The translations under genes were made by a program, and so were the position numbers. A DNA stretch of 64,000 bases from Oceanobacillus sp. HTM 045. Lineage in GTDB: Bacteria; Pseudomonadota; Alphaproteobacteria; Rhodobacterales; Rhodobacteraceae. The stretch spans positions 434,001-498,000 of the forward strand of contig WNWL01000002.1 in NCBI GenBank assembly GCA_009733745.1, read 5' to 3'. Under the pieces are notes generated by a model. The model worked only from the letters and a program-made list of their open reading frames with translations. It was not told the DNA's origin and did no database searches. Shown here one piece after another: positions 34,961 through 44,700 of the stretch. Position 1 is the stretch's first letter; each line of letters starts with the position of its first letter.

Positions 34961-35410
34961 ATGTCAGAAACAACCACGCAGCCGGGCGACGCGACGAGCG
35001 CCGCCTGGTCCAGGCTGATACGGGTTCCACAGGTCCTGCTCGCGCAGACCGAGGCGGCACTGCGCGACGAGGGCCTGCCGCCGCTCGGCTGGTACGACGC
35101 GCTGGTGGCGCTGCGCCGCGCCGGCGAGGCCGGCATCCGGCCGTTCGAATTGCAGCGCGAGCTGGGGCTGGAGCAGTACAACATCTCGCGCCTGCTGGAC
35201 CGGATGGTGGCCAAGGGCGCGGTGCAGCGGCGGCGCTGCGACGCGGACGCGCGCGGGCAGGTGGTGCGGATCACCGCCGAGGGGCGGGCGATGCTGAACC
35301 GGATGCTGCCGGTCTACCGCGGCGCGGTGCGGCGCCACTTCGCCGACCGGCTGGGGCCGGGCGACGCGGCGGCGCTGGCGCAGATCCTCGCGCGGCTGGA
35401 GGGCGGCTGA
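34961..35410 (+). CDS. MarR family transcriptional regulator
   Basis: The 149-residue protein starts at ATG 34961 (MSETTTQPGDATSA). The winged helix covers about residues 50-110 (FELQRELGLEQYNISRLLDRMVAKGAV cited in part, RRCDADARGQVVRITAEGR wing). The 122 bp shared with the DoxX-like gene contains AAGTTCAA (34915-34922) and GTTCAACTT (34861-34869), possible operator halves. It likely represses the doxX-like gene and itself. Confidence 0.85.
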   Translation: MSETTTQPGDATSAAWSRLIRVPQVLLAQTEAALRDEGLPPLGWYDALVALRRAGEAGIRPFELQRELGLEQYNISRLLDRMVAKGAVQRRRCDADARGQVVRITAEGRAMLNRMLPVYRGAVRRHFADRLGPGDAAALAQILARLEGG

Positions 35411-35561
35411 GGGGGCCGGCGCCTCGGCCTGCCGCCGACGTCCGGGGCGGTGGCTGTTGCCCGCCCTGTTGCCCGCGGCGGCGAAATGATCTTAGGTCCG
35501 GACAAGCCGTACAGCTCAGAGAGTACGGGTCTGGTCAAGCCACTCCCCGGGAGGACAAGCC

Positions 35562-36104
35562 ATGGAAATCAGCGGAACCAAACTCATCGCCGCCGACCGC
35601 CAGACGGTCTGGGAGGCGCTGAACGACCCGGAGGTGCTGAAGGCGTCGATCCCGGGCTGCACCGAGATGGAGAAGACCGGCGAGAACAACCTCGAGGCCA
35701 CGGTCGTCGCCAAGGTCGGGCCGGTGAAGGCCACCTTCAAGGGCGCGGTCGAGCTGACCGACATCAACGCGCCGGAGAGCTACCGCATCGTCGGCGAGGG
35801 CAAGGGCGGCGTCGCGGGCTTCGCCAAGGGCGAGGCGACGGTGAACCTCGCCGAGGTCGAGGGCGGCACCGAGCTGACCTACCAGGCCGACGCCAAGGTC
35901 GGCGGCAAGCTGGCCCAGCTCGGCTCGCGCATCATCGAGGGCTTTGCCCGGAAGATGGCCGACGAGTTCTTCACCAACTTCCAGGAGAAGGTCGGCGCCC
36001 CCGAGGCGCCCGAGCCGGAGGAAGCGCCCGCCGAGACCGCCGAGGGTGAGGGCGAAGGCGGAGAGGGCGAGAAGAAGGGTTTCTTCAAGAAGCTGTTCAG
36101 CTAG
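35562..36104 (+). CDS. coxG: CO dehydrogenase subunit G-like (CoxG) SRPBCC protein
   Basis: The 180-residue protein starts at ATG 35562 with GGAGG upstream (MEISGTKLIAADRQTVWEALND). The SRPBCC/CoxG domain fills residues ~1-145 (SIPGCTEMEKTGEN, GKLAQLGSRIIEGFARKMADEFF cited in part). An acidic Glu/Pro linker follows, ending in an amphipathic KKGFFKKLFS tail that may bind the membrane. CoxG anchors the CO dehydrogenase-type enzyme to the membrane (family knowledge). It is 1 kb before coxSLM, separated by three repeat copies. Confidence 0.85.
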   Translation: MEISGTKLIAADRQTVWEALNDPEVLKASIPGCTEMEKTGENNLEATVVAKVGPVKATFKGAVELTDINAPESYRIVGEGKGGVAGFAKGEATVNLAEVEGGTELTYQADAKVGGKLAQLGSRIIEGFARKMADEFFTNFQEKVGAPEAPEPEEAPAETAEGEGEGGEGEKKGFFKKLFS

Positions 36105-36149
36105 GGGGGATTGGGGCAGGCCTGCCCCTTCGCCATCCTGTGAGGTCAG

Positions 36150-36325
36150 CGCGAAGGGACACGTCCGGCCCTGGTCGGGCGTGGTGCTTGGTTGGGGATG
36201 CTCGGTTTATGGCGGCAAGTTCTCCCGCCCTCCGATCCCCTTGCAGCGTCAGAGAACGCCCGGCCCGGGGGACGGCCGGGCGTGGCCCGCGCTAGTCGCC
36301 CGGGCCGCGGCTGATGCTGCGCGCA
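36150..36325 (-). repeat. Intergenic ~170 bp repeat, copy C
   Basis: Reverse orientation: ACGTCCGGCCCTGGTCGGGC at the left, core TGCTCGGTTTATGGC, GATCCCCTTGCAGCGTCAGA, the CGCCCGGCC hairpin and GGGCCGCGGCTG at the right. It is 254 bp from copy D. Confidence 0.85.
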
Positions 36326-36399
36326 ACTTGGATCGTCAATTCCTTGGGAGGCGTGACGCCGATCATTCAGGGATTGTGCTCGCTGGGCTCCGGCGGAGC

Positions 36400-36580
36400 T
36401 GAGTGCGGAGGAACACGTCCGGCCCTGGACGGGCGTGGTGCCTCGGTGGGGATGCTTGGTTTATGCCGGCAAGTCCTCCCGCCCTCCGATCCCCTTGCAG
36501 CGTCAGAGAACGCCCGGCCCCGGGGAGGGCCGGGCGTGGCCCGGGCTGGTCGCCCGGGCTGCGGCTGGTGCTGTGCAAAG
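36400..36580 (-). repeat. Intergenic ~170 bp repeat, copy D
   Basis: The copy closest to the family consensus: ACGTCCGGCCCTGGACGGGC, core ATGCTTGGTTTATGCCGG, CTTGCAGCGTCAGAGAACGC and GGCTGGTCGCCCGGGCTGCG. It is 255 bp from copy E. Confidence 0.85.
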
Positions 36581-36669
36581 CGCCATCCCGCAACGCTGCT
36601 GGTAAGCACTCCGACGCCCCGCGCGAACCCGCGCCGCCACTCACCCGCCCTGGCTAAGTAATTAGGGCT

Positions 36670-36838
36670 ACGACCGGCCCTGGACGGGCGTGGCTCTCCA
36701 TCAGGTCTGCTTGGTTTATGGCGGCAAGCTCTCCCGCCATCCGATCCCCTTGCAGCATCCGAGAACGCCCGGCCCCGGGGAGGGCCGGGCGTGGCCCGGG
36801 CTAGTCGCCCGGACTTTGGCCGGTGCTGCGTGCAGACA
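36670..36838 (-). repeat. Intergenic ~170 bp repeat, copy E
   Basis: It carries ACGACCGGCCCTGGACGGGC, core CTGCTTGGTTTATGGCGG, CCTTGCAGCATCCGAGAACG and CGGGCTAGTCGCCCGGAC. It is slightly more diverged at its tail. Confidence 0.8.
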
Positions 36839-37178
36839 TGACCCCGCGGATCGTGGCGGGCGTTGCGCCGATCATGCGCCTCGCCCAGCCTGCAACACCC
36901 CGCCGCGCCTCCAATGCCCCTCCCGCGGCCGGAATCCCGGTTGCCGCGCAACGGGACGCAACACGCGGGGGCGGCGGGGCAAGAATATTCCGCGACAGCC
37001 ATTCCCGGGCCGTTGCGGCCCGCCCGAAAATGGTCTTAGCTCTGCACCGAGAGCGGTTTCCGGCGCGGTACGAACTCCCCTTGCGGGAGAACGGAACGGC
37101 GCCCGCCGCGCTTCGCACGCGCGGCAGCATCGATGATGCGTCAATGATCGCGACAGACGGAAAGCCAGGGAGGACCCG

Positions 37179-37646
<468 letters not shown>

Positions 37647-37749
37647 GAACAGCCCCCTTCCCCGACCCTCCCCCATCGGGGGAATGGGCGGCAGGCCGTG
37701 ACGCCTGCGCCCGGTCCGGGGACGGCAGCGAACGACAAGGGAGATACAC

Positions 37750-40107
37750 ATGCCCAAGGATACTGGCATCGGCGCAGCGGTCCCCCGCACGGAGGACAGG
37801 CGCTTCACCACCGGCAAGGGCCGGTACACCGACGACTTCACCGTGGTGGGCCTGCACCACGCGGTGTTCGTCCGCAGCCCACACGCCCATGCGCGCGTGA
37901 CCGGGATCGACAAGTCGGCGGCCGAGGCCGCGCCCGGCGTGGTCGCGGTCTATGACGGCAAGCAGCTCGTGGGCGACGGGGTCGGCAACCTGATCTGCGG
38001 CTGGGCGGTCTCGTCGAAGGACGGCACGCCGATGAAGATGGGCGCCTGGTCGGCGCTGGCCACCGACACGGTGCGCTATGTCGGCGACGCGGTCGCGGTG
38101 GTGATCGCCGAGACCAAGGCGCAGGCCCGCGACGCGGCCGAGATGGTCGAGGTCGAGTACGAGGAACTGCCGGTCGTGGTCGACGCGACCGACGCGCTGA
38201 AGCCCGGCGCGCCGCAGATCCACCCGGAGGCCGAGGGCAACCTGATCTACGACTGGGAGATCGGCGACGCCGCCGCCACCGACGGGGCCATCGCCAACGC
38301 GGCGAAGGTGGTCGAGATCGAGCTGGTCAACAACCGCCTCGCGCCGAACGCGATGGAGCCGCGCGCGGCGATGGCCGTCTACGACGCGGGCACCGACCAC
38401 CTGACGCTGCACACCACCAGCCAGAACCCGCACGTGGCGCGGCTGGTGCTGAGCGCGTTCTACCAGATCGCGCCGGAGCACAAGCTGCGCGTCATCGCGC
38501 CGGACGTGGGCGGGGGCTTCGGCTCCAAGATCTACATCTACCCCGAGGAGATCGTCTGCCTCTGGGCCGCGCGGAAGGCGGGCGTGCCGGTCAAGTGGAC
38601 CGCCGACCGGACCGAGGCGTTCATCACCGACGCGCATGGCCGCGACCACGTCTCGAAGGCGCAGCTCGCCTTCGACAGCAACAACCGGATCACCGGGCTG
38701 AAGGTGAACACGGTCGCCAATCTCGGCGCCTACATGTCGCTGTTCTCGTCCTGCGTGCCGACCTATCTCTACGCCACGCTGCTGTCGGGCCAGTACGTGA
38801 TCCCGAACATCTACTGCGACGTGAAGGCGGTCTACACCAACACGGTGCCGGTGGACGCCTACCGCGGCGCCGGGCGGCCGGAGGCCTGCTACCTGATCGA
38901 GCGGCTGATGGAGAAGGCGGCGAAGGAACTTGGCGTCGACCCGGGCGAGCTTCGCCGGCAGAACTTCATCACCCAGTTCCCCTACCAGACGCCGGTGATC
39001 ATGACCTATGACATCGGCGACTTCTCGCAGACGCTCGACGCCGCCCGCGCGGCGGCGGACGTGGCCGGCTTCGCCCAGCGCAAGGCCGCCTCGGAGGCCA
39101 AGGGCAGGAAGCGGGGGCTCGGCTATTCCTGCTACATCGAGGCCTGCGGCATCGCGCCGTCGGCGGCGGTGGGCTCGCTGGGCGCCGGCGTCGGCCTCTG
39201 GGAATCGGCCGAGGTGCGGGTCAACCCGGTCGGCTCGATCGAGGTGCTGACCGGCTCGCACAGCCACGGCCAGGGCCACGAGACCACCTTCGCCCAGGTC
39301 GTCTCCGACCGGTTCGACCTGCCGATGGACAACATCAAGATCGTCCACGGCGACACCGACAGCGTGCAGTTCGGGATGGGCACCTACGGCTCGCGCTCGG
39401 GCGCGGTGGGCATGTCGGCCATCGTCAAGGCGCTCGACAAGGTCGAGGCCAAGGTGAAGAAGATCGCCGCCCACGTGCTGGAGGCCTCGGAGGCCGACAT
39501 CGTGATCGAGGGCGGCGCGGTGAAGGTGCAGGGCACCGACAAGCAGATGGCCTGGCACGAGGTCGGCCTCGCCGCCTACACCGCCCACAACCTGCCCGAG
39601 GGCATGGAACCGGGCCTGAAGGAGGGCGCGTTCTACGACCCGACCAACTTCACCTTCCCGGCGGGCTGCTACATCTGCGAGGTGGAGGTCGACCCCGACA
39701 CCGGCGTGGTGACGGTGGAGAACTTCACCGCGGCCGACGATTTCGGCCAGGTGATCAACCCGCTGATCGTCGAGGGCCAGGTGCATGGCGGCATCGCCCA
39801 GGGCATCGGCCAGGCCATGCTGGAGCACGCGGTCTACGACGAGAGCGGCCAGCCGCTGTCGGGCTCCTACATGGACTACACCATGCCACGCGCCGACGAC
39901 CTGCCGAGCTTCAAGGTCTCGACCCACGAGACCTTCTGCCCGGGCAACCCGCTGGGCATCAAGGGATGCGGCGAGGCCGGCGCCATCGGCTCGCCGCCGG
40001 CGCTGGTGAACGCGGTGCTGGACGCGCTCTCCGGCATGGGCGTCAAGCATCTCGACATGCCGCTCACGCCCCGCCGGGTGTGGGAAGCGATCAACGCGGC
40101 CAACTGA
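37750..40107 (+). CDS. coxL: CoxL-like molybdopterin subunit, form II
   Basis: The 785-residue protein starts at ATG 37750. Molybdopterin-binding segments are [27 protein letters not shown] and [18 protein letters not shown] cited in part. The active-site loop at 370-376 is AYRGAGR, the signature of form II (BMS-type) enzymes, not the AYxCSFR of true CO dehydrogenases. It is therefore a xanthine-dehydrogenase-family hydroxylase whose substrate may not be CO. It lies 103 bp after coxS and 13 bp before coxM. Confidence 0.9.
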   Translation: MPKDTGIGAAVPRTEDRRFTTGKGRYTDDFTVVGLHHAVFVRSPHAHARVTGIDKSAAEAAPGVVAVYDGKQLVGDGVGNLICGWAVSSKDGTPMKMGAWSALATDTVRYVGDAVAVVIAETKAQARDAAEMVEVEYEELPVVVDATDALKPGAPQIHPEAEGNLIYDWEIGDAAATDGAIANAAKVVEIELVNNRLAPNAMEPRAAMAVYDAGTDHLTLHTTSQNPHVARLVLSAFYQIAPEHKLRVIAPDVGGGFGSKIYIYPEEIVCLWAARKAGVPVKWTADRTEAFITDAHGRDHVSKAQLAFDSNNRITGLKVNTVANLGAYMSLFSSCVPTYLYATLLSGQYVIPNIYCDVKAVYTNTVPVDAYRGAGRPEACYLIERLMEKAAKELGVDPGELRRQNFITQFPYQTPVIMTYDIGDFSQTLDAARAAADVAGFAQRKAASEAKGRKRGLGYSCYIEACGIAPSAAVGSLGAGVGLWESAEVRVNPVGSIEVLTGSHSHGQGHETTFAQVVSDRFDLPMDNIKIVHGDTDSVQFGMGTYGSRSGAVGMSAIVKALDKVEAKVKKIAAHVLEASEADIVIEGGAVKVQGTDKQMAWHEVGLAAYTAHNLPEGMEPGLKEGAFYDPTNFTFPAGCYICEVEVDPDTGVVTVENFTAADDFGQVINPLIVEGQVHGGIAQGIGQAMLEHAVYDESGQPLSGSYMDYTMPRADDLPSFKVSTHETFCPGNPLGIKGCGEAGAIGSPPALVNAVLDALSGMGVKHLDMPLTPRRVWEAINAAN

Positions 40108-40120
40108 GGGAGGACGACAG

Positions 40121-40909
40121 ATGTATTCCTTTGACTACGTGAAGCCCTCCTCGCTGCAGGATGCGCTCGACGCCATTTCCGGCGGCGGCCAGCCGCTGGG
40201 CGGGGGGCAGACGCTGATCCCGACGCTGAAGCAGCGCCTCGCCATGCCCGAGGCGCTGGTGGACCTGACCGGCATCGCCGAGCTGAAGGGCGTGAGCATG
40301 TCTGGCGACAAGCTCTCGGTCGGCGGCGCGACGCGCCATGCCGACGTGGCCGCGAGCGCGGAGGTGAAGGCGAAGATCCCCGCGCTGGCGGCGCTGGCCG
40401 GGCAGATCGGCGACCCGCAGGTCCGCAACCGCGGCACCATCGGCGGCTCGATCGCCAACAACGACCCGGCCGCCTGCTACCCCTCGGCGGTGCTGGCGCT
40501 CGGGGCGACGGTGCGCACCGACAAGCGCGAGATCGCCGCGGACGACTACTTCCAGGGCCTGTTCACCACGGCGCTGGAAGAAGGCGAGGTGGTGGTCGGC
40601 GTGGACTTCCCGGTGCCGGAGAAGGCGGCCTACCAGAAGTTCGTCCAGCCCGCGTCGCGCTTCGCGCTCACCGGCGTCTTCGTGGCGAAGTTCGCCGGCG
40701 GGGTGCGGGTCGCGGTGACCGGCGCGAGCCAGGACGGCGTGTTCCGCTGGTCCGAGGCGGAAGCGGCGCTGTCGTCGAACTTCTCGGCCGACGCGGTGCC
40801 CGCGGCCCCGGTGGCGGACGGCATGATCGGCGACATCCACGGCACGCCGGAATACCGCGCGCACCTGGTGCAGGTGATGACGAAACGCGCGGTGGCCGCG
40901 GCGGGTTGA
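40121..40909 (+). CDS. coxM: CoxM-like FAD-binding subunit
   Basis: The 262-residue protein starts at ATG 40121 with GGAGGA upstream. FAD-binding signatures are GGGQTLIPTLKQRLA, and the second loop RNRGTIGGSIANNDPAACYPSA cited in part (TIGGSIANNDP). It carries electrons from the 2Fe-2S subunit to quinone or another acceptor. Transcription ends at the strong hairpin 25 bases further on. Confidence 0.9.
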   Translation: MYSFDYVKPSSLQDALDAISGGGQPLGGGQTLIPTLKQRLAMPEALVDLTGIAELKGVSMSGDKLSVGGATRHADVAASAEVKAKIPALAALAGQIGDPQVRNRGTIGGSIANNDPAACYPSAVLALGATVRTDKREIAADDYFQGLFTTALEEGEVVVGVDFPVPEKAAYQKFVQPASRFALTGVFVAKFAGGVRVAVTGASQDGVFRWSEAEAALSSNFSADAVPAAPVADGMIGDIHGTPEYRAHLVQVMTKRAVAAAG

Positions 40910-40933
40910 TCCCGCTCCACGCGCGAAGAGACA

Positions 40934-40961
40934 GGCCCCGGCGCCCGCGCCGGGGCCTTTT
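40934..40961 (+). terminator. Rho-independent terminator of coxSLM
   Basis: Arms GGCCCCGGCG (40934-40943) / CGCCGGGGCC (40948-40957) with a 4-base loop, followed by TTTTCATTTC. Confidence 0.9.
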
Positions 40962-41111
40962 CATTTCGGGCGCCCCCTGTTCGCGGGCGCCCCTTTCATT
41001 TCAGGCATCTCCGGGCAGGTCTTGCCACCCCGCCCCCGCCGGTTGCGCGACAGCTTTCTAAGATCACGCATTTCGTGTATCCTCGGCGGATTGTTTTGAG
41101 GGGGATTTCAG

Positions 41112-42449
41112 ATGTCCCAGTTGCCCGGCCCATTTCGCCGGCTGTCCAACCTGGTTGGGCTGTCGAACGATATCGACGCATCGAACGCGCTCCGCGAGCA
41201 GTTCGACAACGTGCTCCGTAACGAGATCTTCATCGAGGGCATCGGCCCGGAGGAAGATGAGGCCCGCCGCAAGGCGGTGCTCGCCAAGATCCGCGAAATC
41301 TGCCCCGACCCGGGCAAGAAGAACGGCGGCGACGCCAGCGACGCCACCAAGAAGGCGCGCGAGGCCGCGCTCGCCGCGCGCGAGGCCAACCCGGAGGACT
41401 GGGCCACCTCCTACCGGATCGAGCAGCTTCTCGTGCACCTGATGGACGACGAGAAACTGAAGGTGGAAGCCCGCCGCCGCATCGCCGACCTGCGCCAGCT
41501 GGAGGTCGACGAGATCGGCGAATACGAGACCATGCTCGGCTCGGTGATCGAGATGAAGCCCGTGCCCGAGGGGGTAGGCCCCGAGGAGAAGGCCGCCGCC
41601 GAGGCGGAGCGCAAGCACAGCCGCACGGTGCTGCGCAAGCTGGTCGCGCGCATGGTCAACGACGCGCAGTGGGGCTTCCTCAAACGCTCGCTGGTGCGCA
41701 AGTACTGGCGGCTCTACGCCAAGCGCAACCTGCTGGCCTTCCTCGGCTGCGGCTTCGTGCTGCTGGTGGTGATGTTCATCGCCCAGTCCCCGCCGCTGGA
41801 ATGCACGACCACCGCCGGCGCCGGCGTGGAGACCGACACGGCGCGCGTCGCCGCCGGGGATCCGACAGGCGTGGCCGGCCTGCCCGGCGCGGAGCCTGCG
41901 GCCGTCGCCCCGCCCGATCCCTCGCTGCCGCCGCTGCCGAGCGGCGCACCGCCGGAGGAAGGCGCCTCGACCGACACCGCCAACGTCTCGCCGCGCGGCG
42001 GCCAGAGCCCGTGCAACCTCGCCCACCCGCGGCTCGGCTTCACCTGGGGCGTCTGGCTGGCTTTCGCCACCGGCGTGTTCGGCGCGGCCTTCTCGATGAT
42101 CATCCGCGCCAGCGACCTGCTGAACGACGCGGATATCGACCGGCTGCGGGTGCTGGTGATGATACCCTTCATCCTGCTGCGCCTCGGGGTCGGCGCGGGG
42201 GCGGCGGTGATCCTCTATTTCGCGGTGCGGTCGGGCCTGCTGGAGGGCAATCTCTGGCCCGACCTCACCGCCATCGGCTTCGCCGCGGCGAAGAAGACCG
42301 AGGCGGATTTCGCGCTCAACGCCTTCGTGCCCAACACCCATCTCGCGGCGCTGATGGTGTGGAGCTTCGTCGCCGGGTTCTCGGAGAAGCTGGTGCCGAA
42401 CATCCTGAACCGGCTGGAGAAGCGCTCCGGCTCGCGGAAGGAAGGCTGA
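41112..42449 (+). CDS. Four-helix membrane protein with cytosolic N-terminal domain
   Basis: The 445-residue protein starts at ATG 41112 (MSQLPGPFRRLSNLVGL). Residues 1-205 are a charged helical domain; TM helices lie at about 210-232 (LLAFLGCGFVLLVVMFI), 318-340, 354-378 and 413-432. A Pro/Ala-rich loop with two cysteines joins the first and second. The phrases GVFGAAFSMIIRASDLL and WSFVAGFSEKLVPNIL recur in bacterial membrane proteins of unknown function. It stands alone and converges with the siroheme gene, leaving only 6 bp between stops. Confidence 0.7.
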   Translation: MSQLPGPFRRLSNLVGLSNDIDASNALREQFDNVLRNEIFIEGIGPEEDEARRKAVLAKIREICPDPGKKNGGDASDATKKAREAALAAREANPEDWATSYRIEQLLVHLMDDEKLKVEARRRIADLRQLEVDEIGEYETMLGSVIEMKPVPEGVGPEEKAAAEAERKHSRTVLRKLVARMVNDAQWGFLKRSLVRKYWRLYAKRNLLAFLGCGFVLLVVMFIAQSPPLECTTTAGAGVETDTARVAAGDPTGVAGLPGAEPAAVAPPDPSLPPLPSGAPPEEGASTDTANVSPRGGQSPCNLAHPRLGFTWGVWLAFATGVFGAAFSMIIRASDLLNDADIDRLRVLVMIPFILLRLGVGAGAAVILYFAVRSGLLEGNLWPDLTAIGFAAAKKTEADFALNAFVPNTHLAALMVWSFVAGFSEKLVPNILNRLEKRSGSRKEG

Positions 42450-42455
42450 GGGCGA

Positions 42456-43346
42456 TTAAATCCTTTCAGCCCCCGGCACCTCCGCCGCGCCGAGGATCAC
42501 CACCCGCTCGCCCTCCGCCGCCGCGGCGGCGGCACGGGCGGGGTCGAGCGGGCCGCGCTCGGCATCGCGGCGGGCGAACTCCAGTATCCCCTCCGGCGCG
42601 GGGTCGCCGTGCAGGATCAGGTCGGCCTCCTGCAGCCGCTGGAGCGCGCGGAGCGGCAGGAGGTCGGGCGCGTCCGGCAGCGCGATCACGGTCAGCGCGC
42701 CGCCTTCCTCCGGCAGTGCCTGCGCGGCGGCGGCGGCGGCGATGGCCTCCTCCGCCTCGGCCTCGCGGCCCTCGCGGAACAGGCGGCGCGGGCTGCCGCC
42801 GAAGACCCAGGCCCAGAACCGGCGGCGCAGCGGCGCGGCGAAGCTCTCGCCCACCAGCGGGCGCAGCCGCCCGGCCAGCGCCGTCAGCCGGCCGAGGCCG
42901 GGTTCCAGCATCGTCTCCAGCGCCGACTTGACCTGCCGCGCCAGCACCGGCGCGGCCCCTTCCGTGCCGATCGCCACGACCAGCGGGTCGCGGTCCACCA
43001 GCGCGGGCGTGATCGCATCGCAGAGCGCGGGGCGGTCGACCACGTTGACCACCGCGCCGCCGCGCCGACCCTCCTCCGCGACGATGCCGTCGAGCCCGAC
43101 GCAGCCGGAACAGGCGAAGACCAGCGCGGCGCGGGGCGGGGCCTCCGGGTCGAGGTCGGTGGCGATGTGGCGCGCCCGGCCCGCCGCGACGGCAGCGGCG
43201 AGTTCGCCGTTCAGCTCCGGGGCCATCAGGACGATGCGCGCCTCGGTGCGGGCGACCAGGCGCAGCTTCTGCGCCGCCTGCTCGCCGCCGCCGGCGATCA
43301 GCACCTCGCGCCCCGCGAGATCGAGGAACATGGGGAAGTAGCGCAT
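42456..43346 (-). CDS. cysG: Siroheme synthase: precorrin-2 dehydrogenase/ferrochelatase with reduced second domain
   Basis: The 296-residue protein starts at ATG 43346 (MRYFPMFLDLAGREVL). Residues 1-210 match the NAD-binding and dimerisation/chelatase domains of CysG/Met8 (LIAGGGEQAAQKLRLVA, PALVDRDPLVVAIGTEGAAPVLARQ cited in part). The last ~80 residues resemble only the start of the uroporphyrinogen methyltransferase domain (VIALPDAPDLLPLRALQRLQEADLIL), with the GxGPGD loop changed, so that activity should be absent. A separate CobA would be needed. Confidence 0.85.
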   Translation of the reverse strand: MRYFPMFLDLAGREVLIAGGGEQAAQKLRLVARTEARIVLMAPELNGELAAAVAAGRARHIATDLDPEAPPRAALVFACSGCVGLDGIVAEEGRRGGAVVNVVDRPALCDAITPALVDRDPLVVAIGTEGAAPVLARQVKSALETMLEPGLGRLTALAGRLRPLVGESFAAPLRRRFWAWVFGGSPRRLFREGREAEAEEAIAAAAAAQALPEEGGALTVIALPDAPDLLPLRALQRLQEADLILHGDPAPEGILEFARRDAERGPLDPARAAAAAAEGERVVILGAAEVPGAERI

Positions 43347-43460
43347 CGCCCGGTCGCCTCCTGCTGCCTGTCCCCTGCCTAGTGGGAATGCGCGGCGATT
43401 GGTAGCCCGTGACGCGCGCCGCCCGACTGGTAAGATGAACGGACCGGAGGGGAGAGCTTC

Positions 43461-44231
43461 ATGCCGTTCCAGAGGATCGAGGCCCAGCGGGTGGCCGAGG
43501 CGGTGATCCGCCAGATCGAGACGCTGATCCTCGAGGGCGTGCTGCGCCCGGGCGAGCGGCTGCCGGGCGAGCGCGACCTCGCTGAACGGCTCGGCGTCTC
43601 GCGCCCCTCGCTGCGCGAGGCGCTGGCGGAGCTTGAGGCGCGCGGGCTGATCCAGACCCGCAAGGGCGGCGGCAGCTATGTCGCGGAGCTGACCGGCAGC
43701 GCCTTCACCCCGGCGCTGATCGAGCTGTTCGCCGGGCACGACCGGGCGCTGAACGACTACATCGACTTCCGCCGCGACGTGGAGGGGCTGGCCGCCGCCC
43801 GCGCCGCGCGGCACGGCAGCAAGGCAGATCACGAGGTGATCGCCCGCGTCTTCGCCCGGATGGAAGCGGCGCATGGCGAGAAGAACCCCGCCCGCGAGGC
43901 GGCGATCGACGCGGAATTCCACATGGCGGTGATCGAGGCGTCGCACAACGTGGTGCTGCTGCATGTCATGCGCTCGATCTACGGCCTGCTGGAGCGGGGG
44001 ATCTTCTACAACCGCGCCGTCATCTACGGGCTGCGCGAGACGCGGGACACGCTGCTGGAGCAGCACCGGGCGATCCGCGACGGGGTGCTCTCGGGCGACC
44101 CGGCCCGCGCGCGGGCGGCGGTGGAGGCGCATCTCGACTTCGTCGCCGAGGCGCTGGCCCGGTCGGAGCGCCTGCGCGGCCGCGAGGAGATCGCCACGCT
44201 CAGGCTGGCACGGGAGGCAGGGCGGGGATAG
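43461..44231 (+). CDS. GntR family regulator, FadR/FCD type
   Basis: The 256-residue protein starts at ATG 43461 with GGAGGGGAGAG upstream. The winged helix is at ~8-70 (GVLRPGERLPGERDLAERLGVSRPSLREAL cited in part) and the FCD effector domain at ~95-225 has the metal-binding Asp/His set (DYIDFRRDVEGLAA, DAEFHMAVIEASHN, EQHRAIRDGVL, EAHLDFV). Such regulators sense small organic acids such as lactate, pyruvate or glycolate. It is divergent from cysG, and the target is not evident. Half-site-like TTGGTA and CTGGTA occur upstream. Confidence 0.88.
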   Translation: MPFQRIEAQRVAEAVIRQIETLILEGVLRPGERLPGERDLAERLGVSRPSLREALAELEARGLIQTRKGGGSYVAELTGSAFTPALIELFAGHDRALNDYIDFRRDVEGLAAARAARHGSKADHEVIARVFARMEAAHGEKNPAREAAIDAEFHMAVIEASHNVVLLHVMRSIYGLLERGIFYNRAVIYGLRETRDTLLEQHRAIRDGVLSGDPARARAAVEAHLDFVAEALARSERLRGREEIATLRLAREAGRG

Positions 44232-44268
44232 GCCGGCGCTTTCCATTGGGCTGGAGTTTTGGGATTTC

Positions 44269-44345
44269 GCGCAGCACCGGCCACGGCGCGCGCGGCCAGC
44301 GCGGGCCAATGTAGATCGGCTCCCGGCCCTCCCCGGGAAACGGTC
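44269..44345 (+). repeat. Repeat copy F, internally deleted
   Basis: It has the left part (CAGCACCGGCCACGG, GCGCGGCCAGCGCGGGCCA, GATCGGCTCCCGGCCCTCCC) then jumps to CATGCCCGTCAACC, losing about 90 bp with the hairpin's right arm and the A/T core. Confidence 0.65.
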
Positions 44346-44439
44346 ATGCCCGTCAACCCGCAGCTCAGGCCAGGGACCGAGTTGCAGGAACTGCCGCCGA
44401 CGTCGCGTCGCCAGCCACGGAAACGAAAGTCGTCCTTCC

Positions 44440-44635
44440 GCACTGCACCAGCCGCAGCCCGGGCGACCAGCCCGGGCCAAGGTTGATCGGCTTCCGGCCC
44501 TCCCCGGGGCCGGGCGTTCTCTGCCGTTGCAAGGGGATCAGCGGGCGGGAGGGAGTGCGGGGATAAATCAAGCAGACCCCGGTGAAGCACCACGCCCGTC
44601 CAGGGCCGGTCGTGTCCCTCCGCACGCTGCTCAGC
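44440..44635 (+). repeat. Intergenic ~170 bp repeat, copy G
   Basis: Full copy: CACCAGCCGCAGCCCGGGCG, CCGGGGCCGGGCGTTCTCTG, CGTTGCAAGGGGATCAG, core GATAAATCAAGCA, CACGCCCGTCCAGGGCCGG. The tail anchor is at 44591, 253 bp from that of copy H. Confidence 0.85.
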
Positions 44636-44700
44636 CCGGGGCAGGAGCGCAGTAACAGCCGCCACTGTCGCTATGCCTTCCACGGGAACAAGAGCCTTCT

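Larger units (their letters stand above)
36105..37178. other. 1.07 kb gene-free region with three repeat copies
   Basis: Repeat copies C, D and E occupy most of it, all in the minus orientation with anchors at 36161, 36415 and 36670. After 36838 comes unique sequence up to the coxS promoter; GGAGGA lies before the coxS start. Open frames here simply read through the repeats in several frames. Confidence 0.7.

Noticed and set aside
36159-36840. Open frames giving proteins rich in RPWTGVV / RPARATPGPPRGRAFS-like phrases
   Set aside because: The same phrases arise from each copy of the intergenic repeat in several frames and both strands, which is what a non-coding repeat in GC-rich DNA produces.
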